From Tropicimonas isoalkanivorans (GTDB taxonomy: Bacteria; Pseudomonadota; Alphaproteobacteria; Rhodobacterales; Rhodobacteraceae), in contig NZ_FOLG01000010.1 of the NCBI RefSeq assembly GCF_900112335.1, positions 62,001 to 126,000 on the forward strand: a stretch of 64,000 nt of DNA, read 5' to 3'. The notes below the pieces were generated by a model. It ran no database searches and was not told the origin of the DNA. It worked only from the letters and a program-made list of their open reading frames with translations. Of the stretch, positions 24,770-34,744 are shown one piece after another; the first letter of the stretch is position 1; every line of letters starts with the position of its first letter. Both the position numbers and the translations under genes were made by a program.

Positions 24770-25070
24770 CGGCCTCGCGACAGCGCCGCATCAAACGCCC
24801 GCAGTTCTGCCGGGGCGGAACGGACCGATACGGGAGGACTGAGCAACCGCAACAGAGCCCAGCATTCCCCCAACGCAAACGCCCCTCCCCCTGCCCGCTG
24901 AACGCGTGGCGCTTCCATACCCAGGCCAGCGCCCAGCGTGAGCCGCATGGAGCCCACACGCAACCCACGGCGTCCTCCGCAGATGTGCCGCCGTGAGTTC
25001 CCCATTGAATACGCGATTTCCATACCCGCTTAGTGTCTCAACGTGGCATCGCCTTGGAGAGTGTCCTCCC
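24770..25070. other. Intergenic region between lrp and the SLC13 transporter
   Basis: 301 bp with no convincing gene. Open frames here read as GC-rich filler. It should contain the transporter promoter. I see no clear hairpin or operator. Confidence 0.4.
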
Positions 25071-26846
25071 ATGAACCTCGATCAGATCTTCGTCCTCGTG
25101 CTGTTGGGCGTCGTCTTCCTAAGCTTTATCAAGGAGTTTTATCCGCCCGAGGTCACGGCGCTCGCGGCCTCCGCGGCGCTCCTCGCGACGGGAATCATTG
25201 AGACGCAGGACTTCCTGACCGTCTTCGGTTCCTCTGCCCCGATCACCATCGCAATGATGTTCATCATCTCGGCCGCGCTGGAGCGGACCGGGGTACTCAC
25301 CACCATCGGCGATATGCTGAAGCGCCAGGCACGCGGCTCCTTCCTGCGCGCCATGCTGCTGATGACCGCCGGCACCATTGCCGCCTCTGCCTTCATGAAC
25401 AACACGCCTGTGGTGATCCTGCTGACGCCGATCATGATCTCGGTGGCCGCCTCGGTGGGCGTCGCACCCTCGCGGATGCTGATCCCGTTGTCCTTCTCGG
25501 CGATCTTCGGCGGCACGCTGACGTTGGTCGGCACCTCGACCAACATCCTCATGAGCGGCGTGGCACAAAAGGCCGGGCAACCGCCGATCACCATGTTCGA
25601 GATGACTCTGCCCGGGCTGATTTTCGCCGTTGTGGGCACGGCCTACATGGTCTTCGCCGGTCGGTTCCTCCTGCCCGACCGCGCCTCTCTGTCGAGCCTG
25701 CTCGGCCGGGAGAGCAACCGCAGGTTCTTTGCACGATTGCTGATACCGAACGGATCGAAATACGTCGGCAAAAGGCTCAAGGAGTTGCCATTCAACACGG
25801 CCGAGACGCGGATTCTCGATGTGTTGAGGGGAGATGTCTCCATGCGCCACTCGATGAACGAGCTCGTCATCAAGGTCGGCGACCGCCTCGTGTTGAAGAC
25901 CGGAACCGGAGAGCTCCTCGGGTTGAAGGAAAACGGCCAGGTCTCCTTTCGCGAGTGGGAGGGCCACGATGTCGAGCCGGTGACCGTGGACCGGACCGTC
26001 ACGATGGAGGCAAGCGTCGGTCCGAACTCCCATCTGCGCGGCCGGTCGATCCGGCGGCTGAAACTGCGCCGGAAATACGGTGTCTACCTCATGGCCGTGC
26101 ATAGGCAGGAACAGAACTTCAGAGAGGATCTGCAGGACCTGCGCCTGCAGTTCGCCGACACACTGCTCCTCGAAGGGCCGCCGGAGGCGCTCCAACGGCT
26201 GCTCGAGGACGGCGGCATCGTCAACCTGTCGCTGCCCACCGAACGCCCGCAACGCCGCTCCAAGGCGCCCATCGCGATTGCGACGATCCTCGGCGTGATG
26301 GCGCTCGCGGCCTTCGACGTCATGCCCATCGCAGGCCTCGCAGTGATCGGTGCCGTCGTGGTGATGATGACCCGCTGCGTCGACCCGGAGGAGGCCTTCG
26401 AGGCCATCGACTGGCGCATAATCTTCCTGATCTTCGGCATGCTCGGCCTGTCCATGGGGCTGGAGGAAACCGGCACCGCGCGCGTAATCGTCGAGGCCGT
26501 GGTCGGCGCCGTGGGCGACATCGGTCCGCTTGCGATACTGGCGACGGTCTACGTCCTGACCAGCGCGCTGACGGAGATGATTTCGAACAACGCAGTCGCC
26601 GTCCTCATCGGGCCGATCGCCATCGCACTGGCCATCAAACTCGGCTTCGACCCGCGCCCCTTCATCATGGCGGTGATGTTCGCCGCCTCGGCCAGTTTCG
26701 CGACGCCGATCGGGTATCAGACGAACACGTTTGTCTACGGCGCGGGGGGCTACAAGTTCGCCGACTTCATCAAGGTGGGTCTTCCGCTGAACGTGATCTT
26801 CGCCGTGGTCGCGGTACTGACCATCCCGCTTTTCTTCCCCTTCTGA
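25071..26846 (+). CDS. SLC13/DASS-type permease with two TrkA-C (RCK-C) domains
   Basis: 591 aa. Membrane helices occupy ~1-190 and ~395-591, with the repeated anion-transporter motifs ASAFMNNTPVVILLTPIMI near 105-125 and TEMISNNAVAVLIGPIAIAL near 500-525. Between them, cytosolic residues ~205-390 form two TrkA-C domains: FARLLIPNGSKYVGKRLKEL... and VTMEASVGPNSHLRGRSIRR..., each ending in a DRLVLKTG / DTLLLEGP strand. This layout is typical of sodium-coupled sulfate, dicarboxylate or sulfonate carriers in marine alphaproteobacteria; the TrkA-C pair may sense a nucleotide or ion. Start ATG at 25071 has GGAGAG 9 nt upstream; the longer frame lacks homology. The gene stands alone. Substrate unknown. 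Confidence 0.9.
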   Translation: MNLDQIFVLVLLGVVFLSFIKEFYPPEVTALAASAALLATGIIETQDFLTVFGSSAPITIAMMFIISAALERTGVLTTIGDMLKRQARGSFLRAMLLMTAGTIAASAFMNNTPVVILLTPIMISVAASVGVAPSRMLIPLSFSAIFGGTLTLVGTSTNILMSGVAQKAGQPPITMFEMTLPGLIFAVVGTAYMVFAGRFLLPDRASLSSLLGRESNRRFFARLLIPNGSKYVGKRLKELPFNTAETRILDVLRGDVSMRHSMNELVIKVGDRLVLKTGTGELLGLKENGQVSFREWEGHDVEPVTVDRTVTMEASVGPNSHLRGRSIRRLKLRRKYGVYLMAVHRQEQNFREDLQDLRLQFADTLLLEGPPEALQRLLEDGGIVNLSLPTERPQRRSKAPIAIATILGVMALAAFDVMPIAGLAVIGAVVVMMTRCVDPEEAFEAIDWRIIFLIFGMLGLSMGLEETGTARVIVEAVVGAVGDIGPLAILATVYVLTSALTEMISNNAVAVLIGPIAIALAIKLGFDPRPFIMAVMFAASASFATPIGYQTNTFVYGAGGYKFADFIKVGLPLNVIFAVVAVLTIPLFFPF

Positions 26847-27673
26847 GACCGCGCCGGGTCAGACGAAACGGACAGGGCCGGGTCGACGGGGACGCCGTTC
26901 AAACGCACACCGCACTGGCTGATCGCTGCGAGGAAAGAGGCCGACGGTCTTACGCTGGCGCGCGAGGTGGAACGCTGAAGGCTCCATCGGAACCGCGCAT
27001 ATGAAACCGGATTCTTTCACCGGTCTCGCGTTCACAGCAGGCGCGGATTGATTACGTTGGAGCCAGATGGGTCATCGCTAGGAACCCGAGGGAAGCGGCA
27101 CAAGATTGCACGTATCACGCCTGCTCGGGGCACCCCGCCCTAGCGTGAAGCGCCTTCATGAGATCCGTTTCGTCGAGCGTGCGGTGCAGACGGATCAAGA
27201 GGGCCTTCTGACCTCATCGTCGAGCCCGTCGACAGACAACAGGATCTCTCGGATTGCGCCGATGCGTGGGTGAGCCATCCTTGGGCTCGGCCGGCGCAAG
27301 GCCGCTGGCTGCATGGTCCGGACGGTCCGTCGCGACGTCATACGCGTCCGATCCCGCTACATCCTGATTATGGCCGCACCCAACCTCGCGCTGCACCCCG
27401 GATTGCTGGCGTCAAAAGTCCGAAAACCGACATCGCCCGCCGTTGACGATGACAGGACCAATTTGCCAGCCGGCCCACCCCGCCAGCTGAAAACCGTTCC
27501 GCCGCGCGACTATTTTTTTGCCCCCTGCGATCTGCGCCGCCGGCTGCGAGCTCCCGCAAAACAATCGCCTGCTGAACTACTCACACCGGCGCTCCGAAGG
27601 TGCGGTCAGAGGTGGTTAAAAGCCAAGCCGCCTCAGCGGAGCCTTTGTTCTATCGCAAACAATGAGGAGAGCG
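26847..27673. other. 827-bp region without a supported gene, before tRNA-Thr
   Basis: No complete gene is visible. Two short protein-like tails could be remnants. One on the plus strand ends near 26978 (reading TPFKRTPHWLIAARKEADGL...VER, stop). One on the minus strand ends near 27105 (QKALLIRLHRTLDETDLMKA..., stop). I cannot assign either to a family. The region looks like a graveyard between the SLC13 gene and the tRNA. Confidence 0.4.
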
Positions 27674-27748
27674 TGGTGCCGCAGGGGAGGATTGAACTCC
27701 CGACCTCACCCTTACCAAGGGTGCGCTCTACCACTGAGCTACTGCGGC
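27674..27748 (-). tRNA. tRNA-Thr (GGT), CCA encoded
   Basis: A complete cloverleaf on the minus strand. Acceptor GCCGCAG pairs with CTGCGGC; D-arm is GCTCAGTGGTAGAGC; the anticodon loop TTGGTAA gives anticodon GGT; T-arm is GTCGGGAGTTCAATCCTCC-like with the invariant GTTCAAT. Discriminator A and genomic CCA are present. Confidence 0.96.
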
Positions 27749-27881
27749 GTCCGAATGTGGAGGCGGGATATACGGCACCGGACGCCGAGTGCAAGCAGAT
27801 TTTCGCAACGGTTGCGCAATTCGGCATGCCTGCGGCGCATGGAGACTGGACCTGACGCCTGCCCTCGCGTAAGTGCGCTGC

Positions 27882-28073
27882 ATGGGCAGAGACGCGAGCA
27901 AGAACGGGCCCGGCGGAGACCGGGAGCAGCGTTTGAAACAGGCATTGAAGGCCAATTTGCAACGCCGCAAGGCGCAGGCGCGGGTGCGCTCGTCAGAGGC
28001 GGCCGGCGATGCGGCGGCGGCAGAGGCGCAGGGCCGGCCGGAACACGAGCAGGAGTCAGGCAGGGATGGATAA
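27882..28073 (+). CDS. Small charged hypothetical protein upstream of murA
   Basis: 63 aa, very polar ([20 protein letters not shown]... then Arg/Ala/Glu-rich), predicted to form one amphipathic helix. No family assigned from sequence. Its stop codon overlaps the murA start by 8 nt (ATGGATAA), the arrangement expected of a real, coupled gene. Short basic ORFs like this occur ahead of murA in Rhodobacterales. An alternative start is three codons earlier. The evidence is positional and compositional only. Confidence 0.55.
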   Translation: MGRDASKNGPGGDREQRLKQALKANLQRRKAQARVRSSEAAGDAAAAEAQGRPEHEQESGRDG

Positions 28074-29337
28074 GATCCTCGTGCGGGGCAACGGCCCTCT
28101 GAGCGGAAAGATCGTCATTTCCGGGGCGAAGAACGCGTGTCTGACGCTGATGCCCGCGACGCTGCTGAGCGAGGAGCCGCTGACGCTCACCAATGCGCCG
28201 CGCCTCTCGGACATCCGCACCATGTCCCTGCTGCTGCAATCCCTCGGCGCCGAGGTGCAGACCATGCAGGATGGCAAGGTGATCGCCATGTCGAGCCACG
28301 CCGCCGACAACCCGGTGGCCGACTACGAGATCGTGCGCAAGATGCGCGCTTCCAACCTCGTCCTCGGCCCGCTGCTGGCGCGGCACGGCCACGCCACCGT
28401 CTCGTTGCCCGGCGGCTGTGCCATCGGCGCCCGCCCGATGGACATCCACATCTCCGCGCTGGAGGCCATGGGGGCCGAGATCGAGCTGAAGGAGGGCTAC
28501 CTGCACGCCAAGGCTCCTGGCGGGCTCAAGGGCGCGGATATCCCCCTCCGCTTCGCCTCCGTCGGCGCGACCGAGAACGTCGTGATGGCGGCGACGCTCG
28601 CCAAGGGCACGACCGTGCTGCGCAACGCGGCGCGGGAGCCGGAGATCGTCGACCTCGTGGACTGCCTGCGCAAGATGGGCGCGCAGATCGACGGCGAGGG
28701 AACGGACACCATCACCATCGACGGCGTTGACCGCCTGCACGGCGCGACCCATCCCGTCGTGGCCGACCGGATCGAGACCGGCACCTACATGCTCGCCCCG
28801 GCCATCGCGGGCGGCGAGGTGGAACTGGTGGGCGGCCGCATCGACCTGCTCGGCGCCTTCTGCGAGAAGCTCGACGCCTGCGGCATCGACGTCCGCCAGA
28901 CCAACACAGGCATCAACGTCCGCCGCCGCAACGGCCGGGTGGACGCGGTCAACGTGGTGACGGAGGTCTTCCCCGGCTTCCCCACGGACCTGCAGGCGCA
29001 GATGATGGCCGTCATGTGCACCGCCGACGGGGTCAGCGAACTGGAGGAGCGGATCTTCGAGAACCGCTTCATGCACGCCCCCGAACTGGTCCGCATGGGC
29101 GCCCAGATCGAGGTCCACGGCGGCACTGCCACGGTCACGGGCGTGGACAAGCTCAAGGGCGCCCCCGTCATGGCGACCGACCTGCGCGCCAGCGTCTCCC
29201 TGATCCTCGCCGCCCTCGGCGCGGAGGGCGAGACGGTCGTGAACCGCGTTTACCACCTTGACCGCGGCTACGAGCGGGTGGAGGAGAAGCTGAACGCGGT
29301 GGGTGCCAATATCGAACGGGTGAGCGAAGATGTCTGA
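28066..29337 (+). CDS. murA: UDP-N-acetylglucosamine 1-carboxyvinyltransferase (MurA)
   Basis: 423 aa, full length. Transfers enolpyruvate from PEP to UDP-GlcNAc, the first committed step of peptidoglycan synthesis, in the cytoplasm. N-terminal [20 protein letters not shown] carries the conserved Lys-Asn of the active site. The catalytic Cys is Cys118 in [15 protein letters not shown], the residue alkylated by fosfomycin. [18 protein letters not shown] and [17 protein letters not shown] near the C-terminus are conserved. ATG at 28066 overlaps the small upstream ORF by 8 nt, and the gene end overlaps the DUF2948 gene by 8 nt. It opens a conserved Rhodobacterales housekeeping cluster. Confidence 0.98.
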   Translation: MDKILVRGNGPLSGKIVISGAKNACLTLMPATLLSEEPLTLTNAPRLSDIRTMSLLLQSLGAEVQTMQDGKVIAMSSHAADNPVADYEIVRKMRASNLVLGPLLARHGHATVSLPGGCAIGARPMDIHISALEAMGAEIELKEGYLHAKAPGGLKGADIPLRFASVGATENVVMAATLAKGTTVLRNAAREPEIVDLVDCLRKMGAQIDGEGTDTITIDGVDRLHGATHPVVADRIETGTYMLAPAIAGGEVELVGGRIDLLGAFCEKLDACGIDVRQTNTGINVRRRNGRVDAVNVVTEVFPGFPTDLQAQMMAVMCTADGVSELEERIFENRFMHAPELVRMGAQIEVHGGTATVTGVDKLKGAPVMATDLRASVSLILAALGAEGETVVNRVYHLDRGYERVEEKLNAVGANIERVSEDV

Positions 29338-29806
29338 CGCGACTTTCGAGGAAGGGGCCGAACGGCCGGTCTTCGTGGCCGCGACGGACGCCGATGACCT
29401 CCACGTGATCTCGGCTATGGTCCAAGACGCCGTCCTGCCCATCACCGAAATGACGTGGGACAGGCCCCGCCGCCGCTTCGCTCTCCTGCTCAACCGGTTC
29501 CGTTGGGAGGACCGCGCCGCCGCGGAGCAACGCGGCCGCCCCTACGAGCGGGTCCAAAGCCTTCTGCTGATCGACGATGTGACCAAGGTTGCGAGCCAAG
29601 GCATCGACCGCTCCGACAAGGACACAATCCTGTCGATTCTCACCATCTCCTTCGCACCGGGCGAAGACGGCACCGGCCGCGTGGAACTCGTGCTCGCCGG
29701 CGACGGCGCCATCGCGCTGGACGTCGAATGCCTCAACGTGACCCTCCGCGACGTCACGCGCCCCTACCTCGCCCCCTCCGGACACGTGCCGAAGCACGGG
29801 TTGTGA
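29330..29806 (+). CDS. DUF2948 family protein
   Basis: 158 aa, cytosolic, no membrane segment. Family-typical blocks are [20 protein letters not shown] near 20-40, [15 protein letters not shown] near 52-65, [20 protein letters not shown] near 77-97, and the C-terminal [20 protein letters not shown]. The start overlaps the end of murA by 8 nt (ATGTCTGA). This gene sits between murA and hisD in many Rhodobacterales; its function is unknown. Here hisD is displaced by an antisense RTX gene. Confidence 0.93.
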   Translation: MSDATFEEGAERPVFVAATDADDLHVISAMVQDAVLPITEMTWDRPRRRFALLLNRFRWEDRAAAEQRGRPYERVQSLLLIDDVTKVASQGIDRSDKDTILSILTISFAPGEDGTGRVELVLAGDGAIALDVECLNVTLRDVTRPYLAPSGHVPKHGL

Positions 29807-29846
29807 GCCCACCCGCCCACAGGCCTGACACCAGTGGGCAGACGGC

Positions 29847-31550
29847 TCACGCGAAGTCGTAGAGGAAGACGTCCACCGCCTCACCATTCACGTCGATCGG
29901 CCCTTCCTCCAGGTTCACGATGTTGCTTTCAAAGGCCAACCGCGATCCGTCGGCCGACATAGCCGGATCGGCACGAACCGCGCCGACGCACCAGTCGTAG
30001 TCCCCCGGAACCACGGCTCCCTCGAACACCACTTCCTCGGTTTCCCCACTTGCGACGTCATAGACGAAGAGCTGGGCAAAATCGCACCGGCCGCCGCGGT
30101 TGTTGTAAACGACCGTGGACCCGTCGTCGGAGATATCGGGGTTCTCGTTCATGCGTTCGCGTTCGTTGAACGGCGAGATCCGTTCGCTTTCCCCCGTCGC
30201 CACATCGTAAAGGTAGATCGCTTCGTAGGTGCTGTAGACAACACGGCTTCCATCGCCGGAGATCACGGGATCGAAACCGCCTCCGCCACTGGTGATGTTG
30301 ACGAAGTCTCCCGAGGCGACATCGTAAAGGAAGACGTCCCCATACGTCTCGGTTGGGCCATCCGCGAGGTTCGTCGCCCGGCTCTCGAAGGCGAGTGTCG
30401 AGCCATCTGCCGATATCGATGCCGCGTAGCTTTCGCCATCCGCGCCATGGGTCACGTTCAGGGTCTCTCCCGTGCTCAGGTTACGCAGGAAAATATCCCC
30501 GTACCCATTTGCATCCGTCTCACCGGCAACAAGATCGGTCGCCGAACTGGCAAAGGCCACAAGCCCGCCGTCGCCGGAAATGGACGCACCGCCGGAGTCG
30601 CCGTTGGCCCCGAAGGTCAGGTTGATCGTCGTTCCGGACGCCGCATCGTAAAGGAAGACATCCTGCGCCGCGTTCAGGTCCGATTCACCAGAAACGAGAT
30701 TGGTGGCCTCGCTCTCGAACACCACCTTCATGCCGTCGGTGGACAGCGAGAAAGCCCGGCTTGTGCCATTCGCACCGCTCGTGATGTGCGTGGTCGTTTC
30801 CGTCGCATTATCATACCGGTACCCGTCACCGTAGACGACGATGTTTCCATCCCCGGAGATTTCGGGCGCGCTGCCGCCGGTCGGATCGGACAGGTTCTTG
30901 ATCTGCGCGGCATTCGTGACCGGATCGAAGAAATGCGTGCCTTGCAGGCTTTCCGACAGCTCATAGAGCGTGACGTCATACCCCAGCGAAACCCCGCCGC
31001 CGGTCGCCGTCTTCAGCGACAGGCCCGCGGGCGTATACCAGACGTCCACGATATCATTTTGCTTGAATCGCAGCACGTCGATGAACGGTTCAAAGTCGAG
31101 GATGTGGTCGCTTCCGTCCCCGGCATAAGCGTTGACGACGAACACGTCCCGCTCACCGTCGCCGACCCCGACGCCAAGCTCGTAGAGGGTCCAGTAGTCG
31201 TACCTCCATGCATCGAGGTCCGCGTATCCGCCGACCAGGATGTCGTCATCCGCATCGCCAATCAGCGTGTCCCGTCCGGCGCCACCGATCAGCACATCCG
31301 GCCCGGTGCCGCCCCTGATCGAATCCTGCCCGCGCTGGCCCTTCAGCACATCGCTGCCGGCACCGCCGAACAGCCGGTCGTCGCCGTCGCCGCCAAGGAG
31401 CACATCGTCGCCCTCGCCGCCTCTGACATAGTCATTGCCACCGCCGGCGTCGACGAAGTCGTCTCCCAAACTGGCAATGATCTCTTCCGCAATGCCGGTC
31501 CCGATGATGGTATCGTCGCGGCCCGAGCCTATGATCTTGATGAGTGCCAT
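29847..31550 (-). CDS. RTX / TolB-like beta-propeller secreted protein
   Basis: 567 aa. Residues 1-115 hold RTX nonapeptide repeats from the very N-terminus ([52 protein letters not shown]). A bridge of ~115-215 follows ([20 protein letters not shown]). Residues ~220-567 are about seven WD40-like PD40 blades repeating ISGDGxxVVYxS...DVFLYDxASGxTxNLT, a Ca-binding beta-propeller. Having the RTX block first and the propeller last is the reverse of most type-I-secreted RTX proteins, so the export signal is unclear. ATG at 31550 has GGGGGAG upstream. The gene lies antisense inside the otherwise conserved murA-DUF2948-hisD cluster, suggesting insertion. Possibly a surface adhesin or enzyme scaffold. 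Confidence 0.85.
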   Translation of the reverse strand: MALIKIIGSGRDDTIIGTGIAEEIIASLGDDFVDAGGGNDYVRGGEGDDVLLGGDGDDRLFGGAGSDVLKGQRGQDSIRGGTGPDVLIGGAGRDTLIGDADDDILVGGYADLDAWRYDYWTLYELGVGVGDGERDVFVVNAYAGDGSDHILDFEPFIDVLRFKQNDIVDVWYTPAGLSLKTATGGGVSLGYDVTLYELSESLQGTHFFDPVTNAAQIKNLSDPTGGSAPEISGDGNIVVYGDGYRYDNATETTTHITSGANGTSRAFSLSTDGMKVVFESEATNLVSGESDLNAAQDVFLYDAASGTTINLTFGANGDSGGASISGDGGLVAFASSATDLVAGETDANGYGDIFLRNLSTGETLNVTHGADGESYAASISADGSTLAFESRATNLADGPTETYGDVFLYDVASGDFVNITSGGGGFDPVISGDGSRVVYSTYEAIYLYDVATGESERISPFNERERMNENPDISDDGSTVVYNNRGGRCDFAQLFVYDVASGETEEVVFEGAVVPGDYDWCVGAVRADPAMSADGSRLAFESNIVNLEEGPIDVNGEAVDVFLYDFA

Positions 31551-31899
31551 GACTCCCCCTCCCCCAAATTCGGAGCAGTCGATAGCGCGTTTCCCATGGT
31601 GTTAGCGTATACCAGACTCCGGCCAACCTCTCCATGACGCAGGTCACGCAAGGGGCGCCAAAGAGCTGGACATTTGCCCAGACCTCGGGGGCAAATCCTT
31701 GACGGATCGTTAATGTGCCCCCGCAACACGTTGATATCGCTTGCCACACCCCCGTCCCACCCGTGGGACGTCGCCTGCCCCCCGGGGTCGCGCGTCCCAA
31801 CCGCACGCCTCCCACGCCGGCCCCCGCCGGCCGCCCCGCGCAAGCCTCGCTTGAGGCCGGGCCGCGCGGGCGGTATCACGGCGCGGACAAGGAGTGCCC
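31551..31899. other. Intergenic region between the RTX/propeller gene and hisD
   Basis: 349 bp. No gene. It must carry both the minus-strand RTX promoter and the plus-strand hisD promoter. A dyad CGTCCCAC / GTGGGACG (31753-31770) could be an operator or short hairpin ahead of hisD. Confidence 0.4.
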
Positions 31900-33210
31900 A
31901 TGCCCCAGTTCCTGAACACCGCCGACGCCGATTTCGAAGCCCGCTTCGCCGCCTTCCTGACCACCAAGCGCGAGGACGCGCCGGACGTGGACGCCGCGGT
32001 GGCCGCCATCATCGACGACGTGCGCGCGCGCGGGGACGCGGCCGTGATCGAGCTGACCGAGCGGTTCGACCGGCTGGCGCTGACCCCGGACCGGCTGGCA
32101 TTCTCCGACGACGAGATCGCCGCCGAATGCGCCCGCGTGCCCGACGCCGAGAAGGCCGCACTGGAGCACGCCGCACGCCGCATCCGCGCCTACCACGCCC
32201 GCCAGATGCCCGACGATGCGAAGTGGACGGACCCGGACGGCGCAACCCTTGGCTGGCGCTGGACCCCGGTGGAGGCGGCCGGCCTCTACGTGCCGGGCGG
32301 GCTGGCCTCGTACCCGTCCTCCGTCCTCATGAACGCCATCCCCGCCCGCGTCGCCGGGGTGGAGCGGCTGGTCGTGACCGTCCCCACCCCCGACGGCACG
32401 GTGAACCCGCTCGTCCTGCTTGCCGCCAAGGTTGCCGGTGTGGACACCGTCTTCCGCGTGGGCGGCGCCCAGGCGATCGCAGCGCTGGCCTACGGCACCG
32501 AAACCGTCTCCCCCGTGGACAAGATCGTCGGACCCGGCAACGCCTACGTCGCCGCGGCCAAGCGGCGGGTTTTCGGGAAAGTGGGGATCGATATGATCGC
32601 CGGACCGTCGGAGATCCTCGTCATTGCCGACGCCGACAACGACCCGGACTGGATCGCGGTGGACCTCCTGAGCCAGGCCGAACACGACGAGAGCGCGCAG
32701 GCCATCCTTATCACGCCGGATGCCGATTTCGGGCGGGCGGTGGTTGCGGCGGTCGAGAAACGGCTGGAAACTCTGGAGCGGCACGCCATCGCGGGTCCGA
32801 GCTGGCGGGACTACGGTGCAGTCATCACCGTGCGGGATCTCGACGAGGCGGCGGAGCTGTCCAACCGGGTGGCGCCGGAACATCTGGAACTCTGCGTGGC
32901 CGAACCTGAAGCCCTCGCCGAAAAGATCCGCCACGCCGGCGCGATTTTCCTTGGAAGCTGGACGCCGGAAGCCATCGGCGACTACGTCGGCGGCCCGAAC
33001 CACGTCCTGCCCACGGCGCGCTCCGCCCGGTTCTCCAGCGGCCTTTCCGTGCTCGACTTCATGAAGCGCACCACGCTCGCCCGTATGAGCCCGGCCGCGC
33101 TGAACACCATCGGACCCGCCGCCGAGATCCTGGCCAGATCCGAGAGCCTTGAGGCCCACGGGCTGTCCGTCCGCGCACGGCTCGACAGGCTGAACGAGGA
33201 GGACGCATGA
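31900..33210 (+). CDS. hisD: Histidinol dehydrogenase (HisD)
   Basis: 436 aa. Catalyses the last two oxidations of histidine synthesis, L-histidinol to L-histidine, with NAD+ and Zn2+. Conserved blocks are YVPGGLASYPSSVLMNAIPA near 130, GGAQAIAALAYGTETV near 190, KIVGPGNAYVAAAKRRVFG near 210, GPSEILVIADADNDPDW near 235, the catalytic Glu-His of RVAPEHLELCVAEPEA near 325, and the GGPNHVLPT Zn/His segment near 365. ATG at 31900 is preferred over an in-frame GTG two codons earlier because AAGGAG is 6 nt upstream. Overlaps the UPF0262 gene by 4 nt. Confidence 0.98.
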   Translation: MPQFLNTADADFEARFAAFLTTKREDAPDVDAAVAAIIDDVRARGDAAVIELTERFDRLALTPDRLAFSDDEIAAECARVPDAEKAALEHAARRIRAYHARQMPDDAKWTDPDGATLGWRWTPVEAAGLYVPGGLASYPSSVLMNAIPARVAGVERLVVTVPTPDGTVNPLVLLAAKVAGVDTVFRVGGAQAIAALAYGTETVSPVDKIVGPGNAYVAAAKRRVFGKVGIDMIAGPSEILVIADADNDPDWIAVDLLSQAEHDESAQAILITPDADFGRAVVAAVEKRLETLERHAIAGPSWRDYGAVITVRDLDEAAELSNRVAPEHLELCVAEPEALAEKIRHAGAIFLGSWTPEAIGDYVGGPNHVLPTARSARFSSGLSVLDFMKRTTLARMSPAALNTIGPAAEILARSESLEAHGLSVRARLDRLNEEDA

Positions 33211-33692
33211 CCACCTCCCGCATCTGCCACATCGAAATCGAGGACAACCACCACGTCCGCCCCACGCCCGAGATCGAGCAGGAGCGGCAGGTGGCGATCT
33301 TCGACCTTCTGGAGGACAACAGCTTCGCGCTGCCCGCCCACGAGGGCGCGAAGGCTCCCGAGGGCCCCTTCCGGCTGGCGTTGGCCATCCGGGACAGACG
33401 GCTCGTGTTCGCCGTCTCGACCGAGGAAAAGCAGACGATCACGGAGTTCCACCTTTCCCTCGGCCCCTTCCGGCAAGTGGTGAAGGACTACTTCCAGATT
33501 TGCGAAAGCTACTTCTCCGCCGTGAAAACGATGCCGCCCTCGCAGATCGAGGCGATCGACATGGCCCGCCGAGGGATCCACAACGAAGGAGCGCGCGTGC
33601 TTCAGGAGCGACTGGAAGGCAAAGCGGAGATTGACGCCCACACCGCCCGGCGGCTCTTTACCTTGATCTGCGTGTTGCACTTCGGAGGCTGA
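33207..33692 (+). CDS. UPF0262 family protein
   Basis: 161 aa, cytosolic. Family pattern: RPTPEIEQERQVAIFDLLEDNSFAL near 22-45, FRLALAIRDRRLVFAVSTEE near 56-78, LGPFRQVVKDYFQICESYF near 90-108 and RRGIHNEGARVLQERLEGKAEID near 122-145. It follows hisD with ATGA overlap in many alphaproteobacteria. Biochemical function unknown; co-transcribed with hisD and the phosphatase gene. Confidence 0.93.
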   Translation: MTTSRICHIEIEDNHHVRPTPEIEQERQVAIFDLLEDNSFALPAHEGAKAPEGPFRLALAIRDRRLVFAVSTEEKQTITEFHLSLGPFRQVVKDYFQICESYFSAVKTMPPSQIEAIDMARRGIHNEGARVLQERLEGKAEIDAHTARRLFTLICVLHFGG

Positions 33693-33695
33693 CGG

Positions 33696-34160
33696 ATGGG
33701 GGATGCGCCGGCCTCGGTCCTCTTCACCTGCGACCACAACGCGGTGCGCTCCCCGATGGCCGAGGGAATCGCCAAGCGGTTCTACGGCCACGATTTTTAC
33801 ATCCAGTCGGCCGGTGTGAAGAACGATCTGGAGATCGATGGATTTTGCATCGCCGTCTGCCAGGAGTTGGACGTGGAACTCGCTCGCCATCGCGCGCGCA
33901 GCTTCGACGAGATGCAGGACTGGGGCGACGACCTCGGCGGGTTCGACCTGATCGTGGCGCTGTCGCCGGCCAGTCAGCGAAAGGCGCTAGAGTTGACGCG
34001 GTTCTACCATCTGGACGTCGAATACTGGCCGATCATGGACCCGACGGGCCTCGGCGAAACCCGCGACGCAAAGCTCGCACGGTACCGCCAGTCCCGGGAT
34101 CAGATCATTGAACGGATGGTGCAGCGGTTCGGCCCGCCGACGGTCAAGAACACCGGATGA
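33696..34160 (+). CDS. Low-molecular-weight protein-tyrosine-phosphatase/arsenate-reductase-like protein
   Basis: 154 aa. The P-loop CX5R(S) is at Cys12-Arg18: FTCDHNAVRSPMAEGIAKRF. A late acidic segment (EYWPIMDPTGLGETRD near 113-128) holds the Asp general acid, as in LMW-PTPs. It could dephosphorylate tyrosine or reduce arsenate; the family alone does not decide. A position between UPF0262 and infA is normal for Rhodobacterales. Starts 3 nt after the UPF0262 stop and overlaps the GNAT gene by 4 nt. Confidence 0.9.
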   Translation: MGDAPASVLFTCDHNAVRSPMAEGIAKRFYGHDFYIQSAGVKNDLEIDGFCIAVCQELDVELARHRARSFDEMQDWGDDLGGFDLIVALSPASQRKALELTRFYHLDVEYWPIMDPTGLGETRDAKLARYRQSRDQIIERMVQRFGPPTVKNTG

Positions 34161-34744
34161 GCATCGCGCTTCGCACCCTTACAGGCGCTTCCCTTCTGGC
34201 GGCACTCGATGATCTCGCCGCGCTCCGGATCGAGGTCTTTCGCGCCTTTCCGTATCTTTACGACGGCAACTTGACCTACGAGCGGAGCTATCTGGCCTCC
34301 TACGCGGAGAGTGCCGGCGCCCTGCTGGTGGGAGCATTTGACGGCGGGCGTTTGGTGGGGGCCGCGACCGGTACGCCGATGGAGGATCATGCCGACGATT
34401 TTGCCGCGCCGTTGACCGACGCCGAGTTGGCGGCGGACGCGGTCTACTATTGCGCCGAGAGCGTGCTCCTGCCGGATTATCGAGGGCAAGGTATCGGCCA
34501 CCGCTTCTTCGACCTGCGCGAGGCCCACGCCCGTGATCTGGGGCGGCGCGTCTCGGCCTTCTGTGCGGTGATCCGGCCGGAGACACATCCCCTCAGGCCG
34601 ACGGGTTACCGCCCCCTGGACGGCTTCTGGCGCGCACGCGGCTACGCCCCGGTCCCCGGCGCGGTCGCCCGGTTCCGCTGGAAGGATGTCGACGCCACAA
34701 CCGAAACTGAGAAACACCTGCAATTCTGGATGCGCGACTTATGA
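34157..34744 (+). CDS. GNAT-family N-acetyltransferase
   Basis: 195 aa. The acetyl-CoA binding block is ESVLLPDYRGQGIGHRFFDL near 110-128, with the GNAT motif A pattern RGQGIG. The preceding beta-strands (GALLVGAFDGGRLVGAATGT) fit the GNAT fold. The substrate cannot be inferred. It is translationally coupled to its neighbours by 4-nt overlaps on both sides, and the same neighbour, a nitrilase-fold amidase, often accompanies it in related genomes. Confidence 0.88.
   Translation: MSIALRTLTGASLLAALDDLAALRIEVFRAFPYLYDGNLTYERSYLASYAESAGALLVGAFDGGRLVGAATGTPMEDHADDFAAPLTDAELAADAVYYCAESVLLPDYRGQGIGHRFFDLREAHARDLGRRVSAFCAVIRPETHPLRPTGYRPLDGFWRARGYAPVPGAVARFRWKDVDATTETEKHLQFWMRDL

Noticed and set aside
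27250-27673. Short ORFs on both strands before tRNA-Thr
   Set aside because: No conserved features. Two possible remnant tails nearby are noted in the region entry but could not be assigned.
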